DNA of 5,280 nucleotides from Deltaproteobacteria bacterium (GCA_013139225.1 WTBG01000102.1:1-5280); one strand, 5' to 3'; positions 1-5,280 are shown, counted from the first letter of the stretch. Notes: generated by a model from the sequence alone, not told the origin. Numbers and translations are program-made.

Positions 1-126
1 TTCAGCATACTCAGAAATACCTGCGTTACCTGGAGCACAGTAGATTTTTTTTACCTTTGGACTTTGGGCAATCTTCCATACCAGGGTATGTTCCCTTCCG
101 CCGCCTCCAATTACCAGAACCTTCAT
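1..126 (-). CDS. purD: phosphoribosylamine-glycine ligase (GAR synthetase), N-terminal part
   Basis: PurD joins phosphoribosylamine and glycine with ATP to make glycinamide ribonucleotide, the second step of cytosolic de novo purine synthesis. Only the first 42 codons are inside the window and the gene runs off the low-coordinate edge; full-length family members are about 420-430 residues. The visible part starts MKVLVIGGGGREHTLVWKI, the glycine-rich nucleotide-fold opening typical of PurD, with GGGGREH at residues 7-13. It continues with the family motif APGNAG at residues 31-36. The ATG at 124-126 is preceded by a near-perfect Shine-Dalgarno (AGGAGGT, 130-136), which fixes the start. It lies 87 nt downstream of the restored purH stop on the same strand, and purH-purD is a common bacterial pairing. 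Identity is secure; whether the rest of the gene is intact cannot be seen. Confidence 0.95.
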   Translation of the reverse strand, partial: MKVLVIGGGGREHTLVWKIAQSPKVKKIYCAPGNAGISEYAE

Positions 127-129
127 AAA

Positions 130-151
130 ACCTCCTAACACAGGGGTTAGG
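130..151 (-). promoter_or_regulatory. purD Shine-Dalgarno with a stem that could hide it
   Basis: On the minus strand AGGAGGT (130-136) sits 3 nt before the purD ATG. Its 5' side overlaps one arm of a 6-bp inverted repeat: CCTAAC at 134-139 and GTTAGG at 146-151 on the plus strand, separated by 6 nt. In the mRNA this stem would pair part of the ribosome site. The Shine-Dalgarno is plain from the sequence; a regulatory role for the stem is inference, and a 6-bp stem can occur by chance. Confidence 0.5.
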
Positions 152-209
152 TATCAGGGCTCAGGGTCAATGTTTCCCTGTTCCCTAAACTCTGTCCCCG
201 ACACCCTGA
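140..209. repeat. degenerate 7-nt repeat tract between purH and purD
   Basis: Most of the purH-purD gap can be divided into heptads in a single phase. On the plus strand, G-rich units come first (ACAGGGG at 140, TCAGGGC at 154, TCAGGGT at 161). After one unrelated unit come C-rich units (TCCCTGT at 175, TCCCTAA at 182, ACCCTGA at 203). The G-rich and C-rich halves are roughly complementary and can fold: CAGGG at 162-166 pairs with CCCTG at 176-180, and AGGG at 156-159 with CCCT at 183-186. No U-tract follows, so this is not a standard terminator. In style it resembles the heptad STRR repeats known from cyanobacteria. Confidence 0.6.
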
Positions 210-213
210 AATA

Positions 214-1778
214 TTAATGCCTGAAATGTCTCATACCGGTGAATATCATTGCCATGTTAGCTTCATCGGCTGCTTTGATAACTTCCTCATCTCTTATGGA
301 ACCTCCAGGCTGGATGATCGCAGTTGCCCCAGCTTTAGATGCTTCATCTACACTGTCTCTAAAGGGAAACATGGCATCTGAGGCCATAACGGTTCCTTTG
401 ATTGGGAATTGTGCCTTTCTACTGCAATTTTTGAAGAATCAATTCTACTCATCTGACCTGCACCAACACCTATTGTTTGATCCTGGATTGTGTAAACGAT
501 AGCGTTCGATTTAACGTGCTTACATATCTTCCAGGCAAACTCCAATGCTTTATATTCCTCAGGTGTTGGCTCTCTTTTGGTTACTACTTTACACTGCTTA
601 ATATCTTCTACTTTGCCTAAATCTCTTTCCTGGATAAGCATACCTCCAACCACTTTCTTCATTGCAAACCCTTTTGAGGTATAGCCTGATGGAAACGGGA
701 CCTTTAACAGGCGCAGGTTTTTCTTAGTGCTGAATACCTTTAAAGCCTCTTTGCTGTAATCCGGGGCGATAACAACTTCTGTAAAGATTGAAGTTATTTC
801 TTTAGCAGTTTCTTCATCAACGGGCCTGTTTAAGGCAACTATTCCTCCAAATGTTGAGATAGGATCACAGGATTTTGCCTTTCGATATGCATCAGCCAGT
901 GAGTCAGGAGATATGGCTGCACCACAGGGATTCGTATGTTTTATAATGATGACTGCTGTTTCCTCAAATTCCTTAACAGTTTCCAGTGCTGAATCTGCAT
1001 CGAGTATGTTATTAAATGAAAGTGCTTTCCCCTGTAATTGGATTGCAGATGAGACACAAGGTTCGCTTATGACCAATTCTTTATAAAAAGCTCCATTTTG
1101 GTGGGGGTTTTCACCGTAGCGGAGTTCCTGGGCTTTGGTGAATTGAAGGGAGACGGTTTCAGGAAATATGTCTTTTTGACCATCCTGCCTTAATGAACCT
1201 AGATAGTTGGAAATAGCACCATCGTACCTGGCTGTGTGTTGAAAAACCTTTTTAGCCAGTCTGAAATTAGTTTCAACTGATACCTCACCCTGGTTACGTG
1301 CCATTTCATCGAGGACTGCTTTATAATCATCAGGGTCAACGATAACTGTGACATCAGAGTAGTTCTTAGCTGCTGAGCGGATCATGGTGGGCCCACCAAT
1401 ATCTATGTTTTCTATGGCATCTTTAAGAGAGCAGTTCTCTTTTGCCACAGTAGCTTCAAATGGATAGAGATTTACCACCAGCATGTCAATAGGTTCAATG
1501 CCATGCTCCTTCATCTTTTTTACATGTTCAGGGTTTGATCGTTGTCCCAATAGTCCCCCGTGGATCTTGGGGTGAAGTGTTTTAACCCTTCCGTCGAGCA
1601 TTTCTGGAAACCCGGTATAGTGAGATACATCTTCTACGGTGATATCACTATCTCTCAATGATTGTGCAGTTCCACCGGTAGATAAAATGTTGACCTTGTA
1701 TTTTGATAGCCCTTTGGCAAAATCTACAATACCCTTTTTATCAGAAACACTTATAATTGCCCGTTTGATTTTAGCCAT
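214..1778 (-). CDS. purH: bifunctional AICAR formyltransferase / IMP cyclohydrolase, with an apparent one-base frameshift
   Basis: PurH carries out the last two steps of IMP synthesis: formylation of AICAR with 10-formyl-tetrahydrofolate, then ring closure. The N-terminal cyclohydrolase domain shows ISVSDKKG (9-16), STGGT (33-37), GRVKTLHPKIHGG (63-75), VNLYPFE (102-108) and IGGPTMIRSAAKNY (127-140). The transformylase domain has the catalytic Lys-His pair at 280-281 in KHTNPCG, and VGAGQMSRID near 438-447. After residue 452 the frame breaks. The open frame goes on to a stop at 348-350 with a non-homologous tail. The genuine end (GTVMASDAMFPFRDSVDE, then IIQPGGSIRDEEV, then TGMRHFRH) is encoded in another frame ending with TAA at 214-216. 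Restoring one base near 421 gives 521 residues, close to the roughly 510-530 usual for the family. The ATG at 1778 is chosen because MAKIKRAIISVSDKKG fits the family start. An open stretch upstream to 1883 is unconserved. AAAAGGA and GAGAGG lie just before the ATG. The loss could be a sequencing error or a real mutation. Confidence 0.93.
420..422 (-). other. purH frameshift point (apparent one-base deletion)
   Basis: On the minus strand the reading is AAA ATT GCA GT, then AGA AAG GCA. Adding one base after GT gives SKIAVRKAQ, which fits the PurH family around residues 449-457. Without it, the reading becomes AVERHNSQ and ends at 348. Moving the missing base to the nearby run of five A residues (428-432) would give SKNCSRK, a poorer fit. 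The shift is therefore placed at about 421. Confidence 0.85.
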
Positions 1779-1811
1779 TAATCCTTTTCCTCTCTTTCCA
1801 CATTCCGGAAC

Positions 1812-1829
1812 CACGAAGTACACGAAGGA
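1812..1829. repeat. two tandem 9-nt units upstream of purH
   Basis: CACGAAGTA (1812-1820) is followed directly by CACGAAGGA (1821-1829), eight of nine positions the same. The pair lies 34-51 nt upstream of the purH start, in its leader or promoter region. From memory, similar CACGAAG pairs are dispersed in intergenic DNA of many environmental bacterial genomes. Function is unknown. Confidence 0.55.
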
Positions 1830-1868
1830 CAAAAACAGTTGTTGATTATCCAAGTCTATTTTTTCACA

Positions 1869-1896
1869 ACCCGGGACTCGCAACTCGTAACCCGCA
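1869..1896. repeat. degenerate 7-nt tandem repeat upstream of purH
   Basis: Four consecutive heptads follow the pattern A-C-Y-C-G: ACCCGGG at 1869, ACTCGCA at 1876, ACTCGTA at 1883 and ACCCGCA at 1890. The tract sits about 90-120 nt upstream of purH. It is followed by the perfect palindrome GTTTAAAC (1899-1906). It has the same period as the tracts in the purH-purD and mlaF-mlaD gaps but a different unit sequence. Confidence 0.6.
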
Positions 1897-1922
1897 ACGT
1901 TTAAACTAATTAATTCCGCAAT

Positions 1923-1981
1923 CCCTGGCCCAGACCTGGTTTATCCGTTGTCTAGCATCCCACCGGGGAGTCGCACCAGGG
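1923..1981 (-). other. GC-rich stretch between mlaD and purH with folding potential
   Basis: This part of the 237-nt mlaD-purH gap is clearly richer in G and C than its surroundings. CCCTGG (1923-1928) can pair with CCAGGG (1976-1981), or CCTGGT (1935-1940) with ACCAGG (1975-1980), so the two closing stems are alternatives. Inside is a short hairpin, TCCC (1958-1961) with GGGA (1966-1969) around four bases. I do not recognise an RNA family or a coding frame here. It could be a structured leader of purH, an old repeat, or nothing functional. Confidence 0.25.
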
Positions 1982-2015
1982 CAGGCCGCATTCGTTTAAT
2001 CTGGAATCCAGTGTA

Positions 2016-2957
2016 CTATTCTGTAACCGTGCCCAACATGCTCCCTAAAGCGGTTAAAGGTACGTACTCTTCATCTTTAGATGCCTTGTCAGATCCTTCC
2101 TGTCCTTCCTCTTGGTTTTTGTAAATTATTTCACCTGTGAAGAGTTTGCCCAGAATGCCCTCACCCCTCTCTATTTTTCTAACAATGGCATTGATTCTTG
2201 TAGTAATTTCCTTAATATCGTTATACACCTCTTCGTCACTCAGCAACTTGCCCAGGGTTCCTTCACTGGAGCTAAAGGTTTTAATAGCGGCACTTATGTC
2301 AGATAGTGTAGCACTGAGTTCATTGTACATAGCGTCGTCTGTAAAAAGCTTACCTAAAGTTCCTTCTCCCTTTTCAACGCTTTGAGACAGGTTCTTTAAA
2401 GATTCACTGGTTTTTTCAAGGTTGATTATGATTGATCGGATTGCTCCTTCTTTCTCTCCCGTTCCTTCAGCATCCCCAACAGGTTGAGTAATTATCCGAG
2501 TGAGGTTCTTAATCCCTTTGGCGACCTCGCTCAGTTCTGTAAAAAGTATGTCCAGGTCTGCAGGAGGAGTTCCCTGGAGAAGTTCTCCCATGTGTTTAAC
2601 GGGAGGTTTATCAGGGGAGCCCGGTTTAATCTCGATATGCTTTTCACCTAACAATCCTTCTGATTTTACATAGACCAGGGAATCTTCTGGCAAGACTAGT
2701 TTTGTTGGCAAGCGCATATAGATTTTCGCTTTGCTTTCGATTATCTCCAATTTTTCAACCTTGCCTTTCCTTACACCTAAAACCTTTACGAGGGAATCTT
2801 TTAGCAGGCCTGATGCTGAGTCCAGCTTGGCAGTAACAAGATACCCTTTTTCTCGTCCTAAATCCCATTTCCCCACAGTTGCAGTCATGTAAATAAGGAT
2901 GAGAAATCCCAGAATAACAAATATGCCAACTTTTGCTTCAGTGGTTATAGAAGCCAT
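2016..2957 (-). CDS. mlaD: MCE-domain phospholipid transport subunit MlaD, with C-terminal 34-residue repeats
   Basis: MlaD is the substrate-binding subunit of the Mla ABC complex. It is anchored in the inner membrane and forms a hexameric MCE ring in the periplasm that contacts lipid. The 313-residue product has one N-terminal membrane segment (about 9-29) and a single MCE domain at roughly 38-115, recognisable by ASGLLKDSLVKVLGVRKGKV (48-67) and GLLGEKHIEI (101-110). It is much longer than E. coli MlaD (183 residues). The extension is rich in charged, probably helical sequence and carries three cores, GEGTLGKLFTDD (197-208), SEGTLGKLLSDE (231-242) and GEGILGKLFTGE (265-276), exactly 34 residues apart. 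The ATG at 2957 is preferred because MASITTEAKVGIF is the usual MCE start and GGGGGA lies 7 nt before it. Longer in-frame starts would translate the adjoining heptad repeat. It is third in an mlaE-mlaF-mlaD order. Confidence 0.92.
   Translation of the reverse strand: MASITTEAKVGIFVILGFLILIYMTATVGKWDLGREKGYLVTAKLDSASGLLKDSLVKVLGVRKGKVEKLEIIESKAKIYMRLPTKLVLPEDSLVYVKSEGLLGEKHIEIKPGSPDKPPVKHMGELLQGTPPADLDILFTELSEVAKGIKNLTRIITQPVGDAEGTGEKEGAIRSIIINLEKTSESLKNLSQSVEKGEGTLGKLFTDDAMYNELSATLSDISAAIKTFSSSEGTLGKLLSDEEVYNDIKEITTRINAIVRKIERGEGILGKLFTGEIIYKNQEEGQEGSDKASKDEEYVPLTALGSMLGTVTE
2130..2369 (-). repeat. three 102-nt-spaced repeat cores coding the MlaD C-terminal motif
   Basis: The cores lie at 2334-2369, 2232-2267 and 2130-2165, each 36 nt long and 102 nt from the next. 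The shared protein pattern is (G/S)EG(T/I)LGKL followed by an acidic turn and, in all three, a Tyr a few residues later (211, 245, 279). Codons differ between copies, so these are old, selected protein repeats rather than a recent DNA duplication. From memory, similar cores occur in other long MCE proteins. Confidence 0.8.
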
Positions 2958-2964
2958 AAAGGTA

Positions 2965-2970
2965 TCCCCC
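2965..2970 (-). promoter_or_regulatory. mlaD ribosome binding site
   Basis: GGGGGA on the minus strand lies 7 nt upstream of the ATG at 2955-2957. It supports this start over an in-frame ATG that overlaps the site itself and another at 3029. Confidence 0.6.
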
Positions 2971-2977
2971 ATTATAC

Positions 2978-3040
2978 AGGAATCAGGGTGCAGGGTGCGA
3001 GGTGCGGGGTGCAGGGGTAAGTAGTCCACAGTCTACAATT
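2978..3040. repeat. degenerate 7-nt tandem repeat between mlaF and mlaD, first tract
   Basis: Nine heptads in one phase fill this stretch on the plus strand. It opens with AGGAATC (2978), then AGGGTGC twice (2985 and 2992), GAGGTGC (2999), GGGGTGC (3006) and AGGGGTA (3013). It then changes to an AGTC-type unit (AGTAGTC at 3020, CACAGTC at 3027) and fades out at TACAATT (3034). The AGGGTGC copies are identical neighbours; the rest are diverged. The unit type changes while the phase stays constant, which argues for growth in 7-nt steps. Function is unknown. Confidence 0.65.
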
Positions 3041-3065
3041 TAATGGTAAATGACCAAAAATGTCT

Positions 3066-3142
3066 GATAACTGTTAGCTGACAACTTACTTTTTTCATCC
3101 TGCATAATGCTTCCTGCATTTTACATCGTGAATCCTGCAACT
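3066..3142. repeat. degenerate 7-nt tandem repeat between mlaF and mlaD, second tract
   Basis: A second set of about eleven heptads in a new phase begins with GATAACT (3066), GTTAGCT (3073) and GACAACT (3080). It changes to TGC-type units: TGCATAA (3101), TGCTTCC (3108), TGCATTT (3115), TGAATCC (3129) and TGCAACT (3136). It ends 8 nt before the mlaF stop codon. With the first tract, nearly the whole 193-nt gap is built from heptads, leaving no obvious room for a terminator. Confidence 0.6.
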
Positions 3143-3150
3143 TTTTTATT

Positions 3151-3933
3151 TTAAATCTGAGCTTCGGCCTGAGTTATAGGTCCTTCTGCCTTTCCCTGGA
3201 TGAATTGCTGAACAATCGCATTTGAGGAGCTTTTTATTTCATCAGGTGTTCCAACTTCTGTAATCTTTCCCTGGTAGAGCATAGCAATTCTATCTCCAAT
3301 CTTATAAGCGCTCACCATATCATGAGTAATGGTAATGGAAGTAACCTTAATTTTTTTTCTCATTTCAACAATCAACTCATTTATTGAATCAGCACGTATA
3401 GGATCAAGTCCGGTAGTGGGTTCATCATAAAGTAGAATCTCAGGTTCCATTGCAATTGCCCGTGCCAGGCCCACACGTTTTTTCATGCCTCCACTGAGTT
3501 CGGATGGCATAAGGTCTTCAATATGATAAAGCCCCAGGAGATTTAATTTCTCAATGGCAATTTCTTTGACTTCTTCCTTGCTGATTTTGCTGTGTTGGAG
3601 GAGACCAAATCCTACATTCTCCCACACTTTCATAGAATCGAATAGAGCACCAGCTTGAAAAAGCATACCAAATTTTTTCCTTGTTTCATAGAGATCTTTT
3701 TCTTCAAGAGAGCCAATTTCTTGACCAGCCACATATATCTCCCCCTGTTCGGGTTTGAGTATAGCAATGACACACTTGATGAGCACACTTTTCCCCGAAC
3801 CACTTCCTCCTATAACAACCATGCTTTCGCCATGTTTTACATTAAGATTGATTCCTCTGAGCACATGTTTGTTGCCGAATGATTTGTGTACATCATGGAC
3901 TTCAATAAGGTTTTCTTCGATGTCTGGTATCAT
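3151..3933 (-). CDS. mlaF: phospholipid ABC transporter ATP-binding subunit MlaF
   Basis: MlaF is the cytoplasmic ATPase that powers the Mla lipid transporter, working as a dimer on the MlaE permease. All nucleotide-binding elements are present in the 260 residues: Walker A GGSGSGKS (42-49), the Q-loop Gln93 in MLFQAGALFDSM, the ABC signature LSGGM (146-150) followed by KKRVGLARAIA, Walker B ILLYDE (166-171) with the D-loop TGLDP, and the switch His204 in ITHD. The LSGGMKKR form and the FQAGALFDS sequence are typical of the MlaF/Mkl group rather than of other importers. The ATG at 3933 has only a weak ribosome site (TAGG), which may mean translational coupling or low expression. It sits between mlaE (86-nt gap) and mlaD (193-nt gap) on the same strand. 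Confidence 0.95.
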   Translation of the reverse strand: MIPDIEENLIEVHDVHKSFGNKHVLRGINLNVKHGESMVVIGGSGSGKSVLIKCVIAILKPEQGEIYVAGQEIGSLEEKDLYETRKKFGMLFQAGALFDSMKVWENVGFGLLQHSKISKEEVKEIAIEKLNLLGLYHIEDLMPSELSGGMKKRVGLARAIAMEPEILLYDEPTTGLDPIRADSINELIVEMRKKIKVTSITITHDMVSAYKIGDRIAMLYQGKITEVGTPDEIKSSSNAIVQQFIQGKAEGPITQAEAQI

Positions 3934-3980
3934 GTGCCTAGGTAATTGCGAATTTAAGCATTGAGGAGGGGTTTAGTCAT

Positions 3981-4015
3981 AATTCCTGAATCTCTAAATT
4001 CCTTAATACCCCAAT
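3981..4015. repeat. possible 8-nt periodic sequence between mlaE and mlaF
   Basis: In the short mlaE-mlaF gap AAT recurs every 8 nt, followed by pyrimidine-rich bases: AATTCCTG (3981), AATCTCTA (3989), AATTCCTT (3997), AATACCCC (4005), and AAT again at 4013. The units are diverged and the DNA is AT-rich, so chance is a real alternative. Confidence 0.3.
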
Positions 4016-4019
4016 AACA

Positions 4020-4793
4020 TTAAAACAATAGAGCAGTGATAATATAATTAAATATCAAAATAAGCAGACAGGAGAGTACCACAGCTTTTGTAGTTGCTTT
4101 TCCCACACCTTCTGCACCACCCTGTGTGTAAAATCCCTGATAACAACTTACGGTGGCAATAATTATTCCAAAAACGCAGGCTTTTAACAAGCCACTATAA
4201 ATGTCATTAAACTCTAAGTAACTCCAGGTTCTCTCCATATAGACATAAGGATTGCTTCCCAAAATATTCACACTTACAATGTAACCCCCAGTTATACCAA
4301 TGAGGTCTGCAAAAATTACCAAAACAGGCATCATAATAAATGCTGCCAATAATCTGGGAACTATGAGATATTTTACAGGATTGACAGCAAGCGTATAGAG
4401 GGCATCAATCTGTTCTGTAACCTGCATGGTGCCAAGTTCTGCAGCCATGGATGAGCCAACTCTTCCTGAGACCATGAGTCCGGCTAAAACAGGTCCCAGC
4501 TCTCTCGTCACGGAAAGAGCAACAACGGTGCCCACAAAAGCTTCCGCATTAAACCGTTTAAAGCCAGTATAGCTTTGCAAGGCAAGCACTGCACCAGTAA
4601 AGGCACCAGTTATGAGTACCACAGGAATTGACTTAACACCTACCTCTTCCATTTGCTTGAAAATGCCTTTAAGATTGAAGGGACGTCGGAAGATGAGTAT
4701 AACAGTATCACTCAGGAGCATCATAATCTTTCCTGATTCTTCTATAAAAGCCAAGCTTCGAGAGCCGATCAGGTGAAAGAAGTTTTTAAACAT
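4020..4793 (-). CDS. mlaE: phospholipid ABC transporter permease MlaE
   Basis: MlaE is the inner-membrane permease of the Mla system; two copies bind MlaF dimers below and the MlaD ring above. The product is 257 residues, close to the family's usual 255-265. An N-terminal amphipathic region (about 1-30) precedes several hydrophobic segments, roughly 55-73, 86-110, 142-175, 203-222 and 236-256. The family core RELGPVLAGLMVSGRVGSS (97-115), followed by MAAELGTMQVTEQIDAL, is complete; this loop contacts the ATPase. The ATG at 4793 follows AAGGA (4798-4802) at short spacing. It heads an mlaE-mlaF-mlaD set and follows alr by 139 nt. E. coli instead has mlaF before mlaE, and mlaC and mlaB follow mlaD; neither is present here. 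Confidence 0.95.
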   Translation of the reverse strand: MFKNFFHLIGSRSLAFIEESGKIMMLLSDTVILIFRRPFNLKGIFKQMEEVGVKSIPVVLITGAFTGAVLALQSYTGFKRFNAEAFVGTVVALSVTRELGPVLAGLMVSGRVGSSMAAELGTMQVTEQIDALYTLAVNPVKYLIVPRLLAAFIMMPVLVIFADLIGITGGYIVSVNILGSNPYVYMERTWSYLEFNDIYSGLLKACVFGIIIATVSCYQGFYTQGGAEGVGKATTKAVVLSCLLILIFNYIITALLF

Positions 4794-4800
4794 AATGTCC

Positions 4801-4941
4801 TTAACTTGATAATATAGGAAACTTCATTTTTGGGACGCGGATAAACGCAGATTTCCATGATTTATTTATATGTACATAATTTTTAATTGCGTATATCTGC
4901 GGAATCTGCGTCCAATTTAGTTTGATAGGACTTCATTTTTT
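4801..4941. repeat. imperfect direct repeat flanking the alr-mlaE hairpin
   Basis: The plus-strand sequence at 4917-4940 recurs at 4801-4831. The shared parts are TTA, TTGAT, AGGA and CTTCATTTTT. The second copy differs by two substitutions and two small insertions (5 nt after TTGAT, 2 nt after AGGA). One copy spans the alr stop codon and the other abuts the mlaE ribosome site, with the hairpin element between them. This looks like a duplication made when the element arrived, but the copies are longer than most target-site duplications. Confidence 0.5.
4833..4913. repeat. imperfect inverted repeat between alr and mlaE
   Basis: GGACGCGGATAAACGCAGAT (4833-4852) pairs with ATCTGCGGAATCTGCGTCC (4895-4913): six and seven perfect end pairs around a looser middle. 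The loop is AT-rich, 42 nt, and contains the palindrome TATGTACATA (4869-4878). The arms are themselves built from roughly 9-10-nt units starting TGCG or CGCG. Neither strand has a U-tract after the stem, so it is not a normal terminator. From memory, sequences of the type CGCAGAT/GGATAAACGC are dispersed in many environmental genomes. Confidence 0.6.
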
Positions 4942-5280
4942 AAGATAGACACGCGGCACCCTTGGGCTTATTCCGCACAGTACCTCGTAAGAAATAGTCC
5001 CTGTTTTTTCTGCTATTTCTTCTACCGTAATCTTCTTATCCCCTTGAGACCCCATGAGCACAACGTCATCACCCAGCGATACGCCTGGTACCTCGGTCAC
5101 ATCAACCATGACCAAATCCATGCAGACTACCCCCACAATGGGAACCTTTCTTTCTCTGATTAAGACCTCTCCTTTGTTGGACAAAGAACGCTTGTATCCA
5201 TCTGCATAACCTATAGGCAGTGTGGCAATAATGCTTTCTTTTTTGCATACAAAGGTTCTCCCATAACTTATGCTTGTGCC
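4933..5280 (-). CDS. alr: alanine racemase, C-terminal part
   Basis: Alr is a PLP enzyme that interconverts L- and D-alanine in the cytosol, supplying D-Ala for peptidoglycan. The window holds the last 115 codons; the gene continues beyond the high-coordinate edge, so the PLP-lysine domain is not visible. The visible part is the C-terminal beta domain. It opens with GTSISYGRTF, whose SYG tyrosine (codon at 5263-5265) corresponds to the catalytic Tyr265 of the Geobacillus enzyme. It continues with LPIGYADGY, then VCMDLVMVDVTEVPG, where the conserved CMD has Leu next instead of the frequent Gln. The end is GTISYEVLCGISPRVPRVY, typical of the family terminus. A start placed at the TTG codon near 5184 would be false, because the homologous frame is open through to the window edge. 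The stop TGA is at 4933-4935. Confidence 0.95.
   Translation of the reverse strand, partial: GTSISYGRTFVCKKESIIATLPIGYADGYKRSLSNKGEVLIRERKVPIVGVVCMDLVMVDVTEVPGVSLGDDVVLMGSQGDKKITVEEIAEKTGTISYEVLCGISPRVPRVYLKK

Noticed and set aside
418..432. Programmed ribosomal frameshifting in purH
   Set aside because: There is no recognisable slippery heptamer or downstream stem at the joint, and PurH is not known to use recoding. A missing base explains it more simply.
239..502. Plus-strand open frame of 87 codons
   Set aside because: It lies inside purH on the opposite strand, has no family-like sequence, and the purH reading is far better supported. The same holds for the other plus-strand frames inside purH, mlaD and mlaF.
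1779..1883. 35-residue N-terminal extension of PurH
   Set aside because: It is not PurH-like, translates the 9-nt pair and part of the heptad tract, and a good start with ribosome sites exists at 1778.
2001..2011. CTGGAATCCAG palindrome just after mlaD as a terminator
   Set aside because: Only five base pairs around one base, with no loop possible as a hairpin and no U-tract.
2958..3029. 24-residue N-terminal extension of MlaD
   Set aside because: It translates the heptad repeat, and the family start with a ribosome site is at 2957.
2978..3142. CRISPR array
   Set aside because: The units are only 7 nt, degenerate and without unique spacers of constant length.
4811..4816. TATATT as a -10 box for mlaE
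   Set aside because: The sequence 16-17 nt upstream of it does not look like a -35 box, the leader would be only about 10 nt, and the hexamer is part of the insertion within the direct repeat. Not strong enough to list.
4833..4913. Intrinsic terminator after alr
   Set aside because: The loop is 42 nt and no run of U follows the stem on the minus strand.

Overview
The window is a single co-directional block. Every gene lies on the minus strand, so in transcription order (high to low coordinates) it reads alr (3' part), mlaE, mlaF, mlaD, purH, purD (5' part). The MCE/Mla lipid transporter points to a diderm (Gram-negative) bacterium. Base composition is moderate and slightly AT-rich by eye. 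The gene order and the style of intergenic repeats remind me of environmental lineages such as anammox Planctomycetota, Nitrospirota or Desulfobacterota. This is an impression from memory and I cannot place the organism from the sequence.

Layout: the last 115 residues of alanine racemase end at 4933. A 139-nt gap with an imperfect hairpin flanked by a direct repeat leads to mlaE (permease, 4020-4793), mlaF (ATPase, 3151-3933) and mlaD (MCE substrate-binding subunit, 2016-2957). A 237-nt gap follows, then purH (214-1778), and an 87-nt gap, then the first 42 codons of purD (1-126). No intrinsic terminator with a U-tract is visible between any of the genes, so they may be co-transcribed, but this is inference.

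Functions: MlaE, MlaF and MlaD form the core inner-membrane ABC complex that moves phospholipid between the inner membrane and the periplasm. MlaB and MlaC are not in the window. Alr supplies D-alanine for peptidoglycan. PurH and PurD are de novo purine enzymes. The block therefore joins two cell-envelope functions to a purine module.

Two things stand out. First, purH carries an apparent single-base loss near 421: the C-terminal 68 residues of the transformylase domain are intact but in another frame, and the uncorrected frame stops at 348. Second, several intergenic gaps are filled with degenerate short-period repeats. The period is 7 nt in the purH-purD gap, the mlaD-purH gap and most of the mlaF-mlaD gap, 9 nt just upstream of purH, roughly 9-10 nt inside the alr-mlaE hairpin, and doubtfully 8 nt in the mlaE-mlaF gap. 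The heptad tracts resemble in style the short tandemly repeated repetitive (STRR) sequences described in cyanobacteria. MlaD itself has a C-terminal extension with three cores spaced exactly 34 residues apart. I see no CRISPR array, tRNA, rRNA, transposase or defence system.
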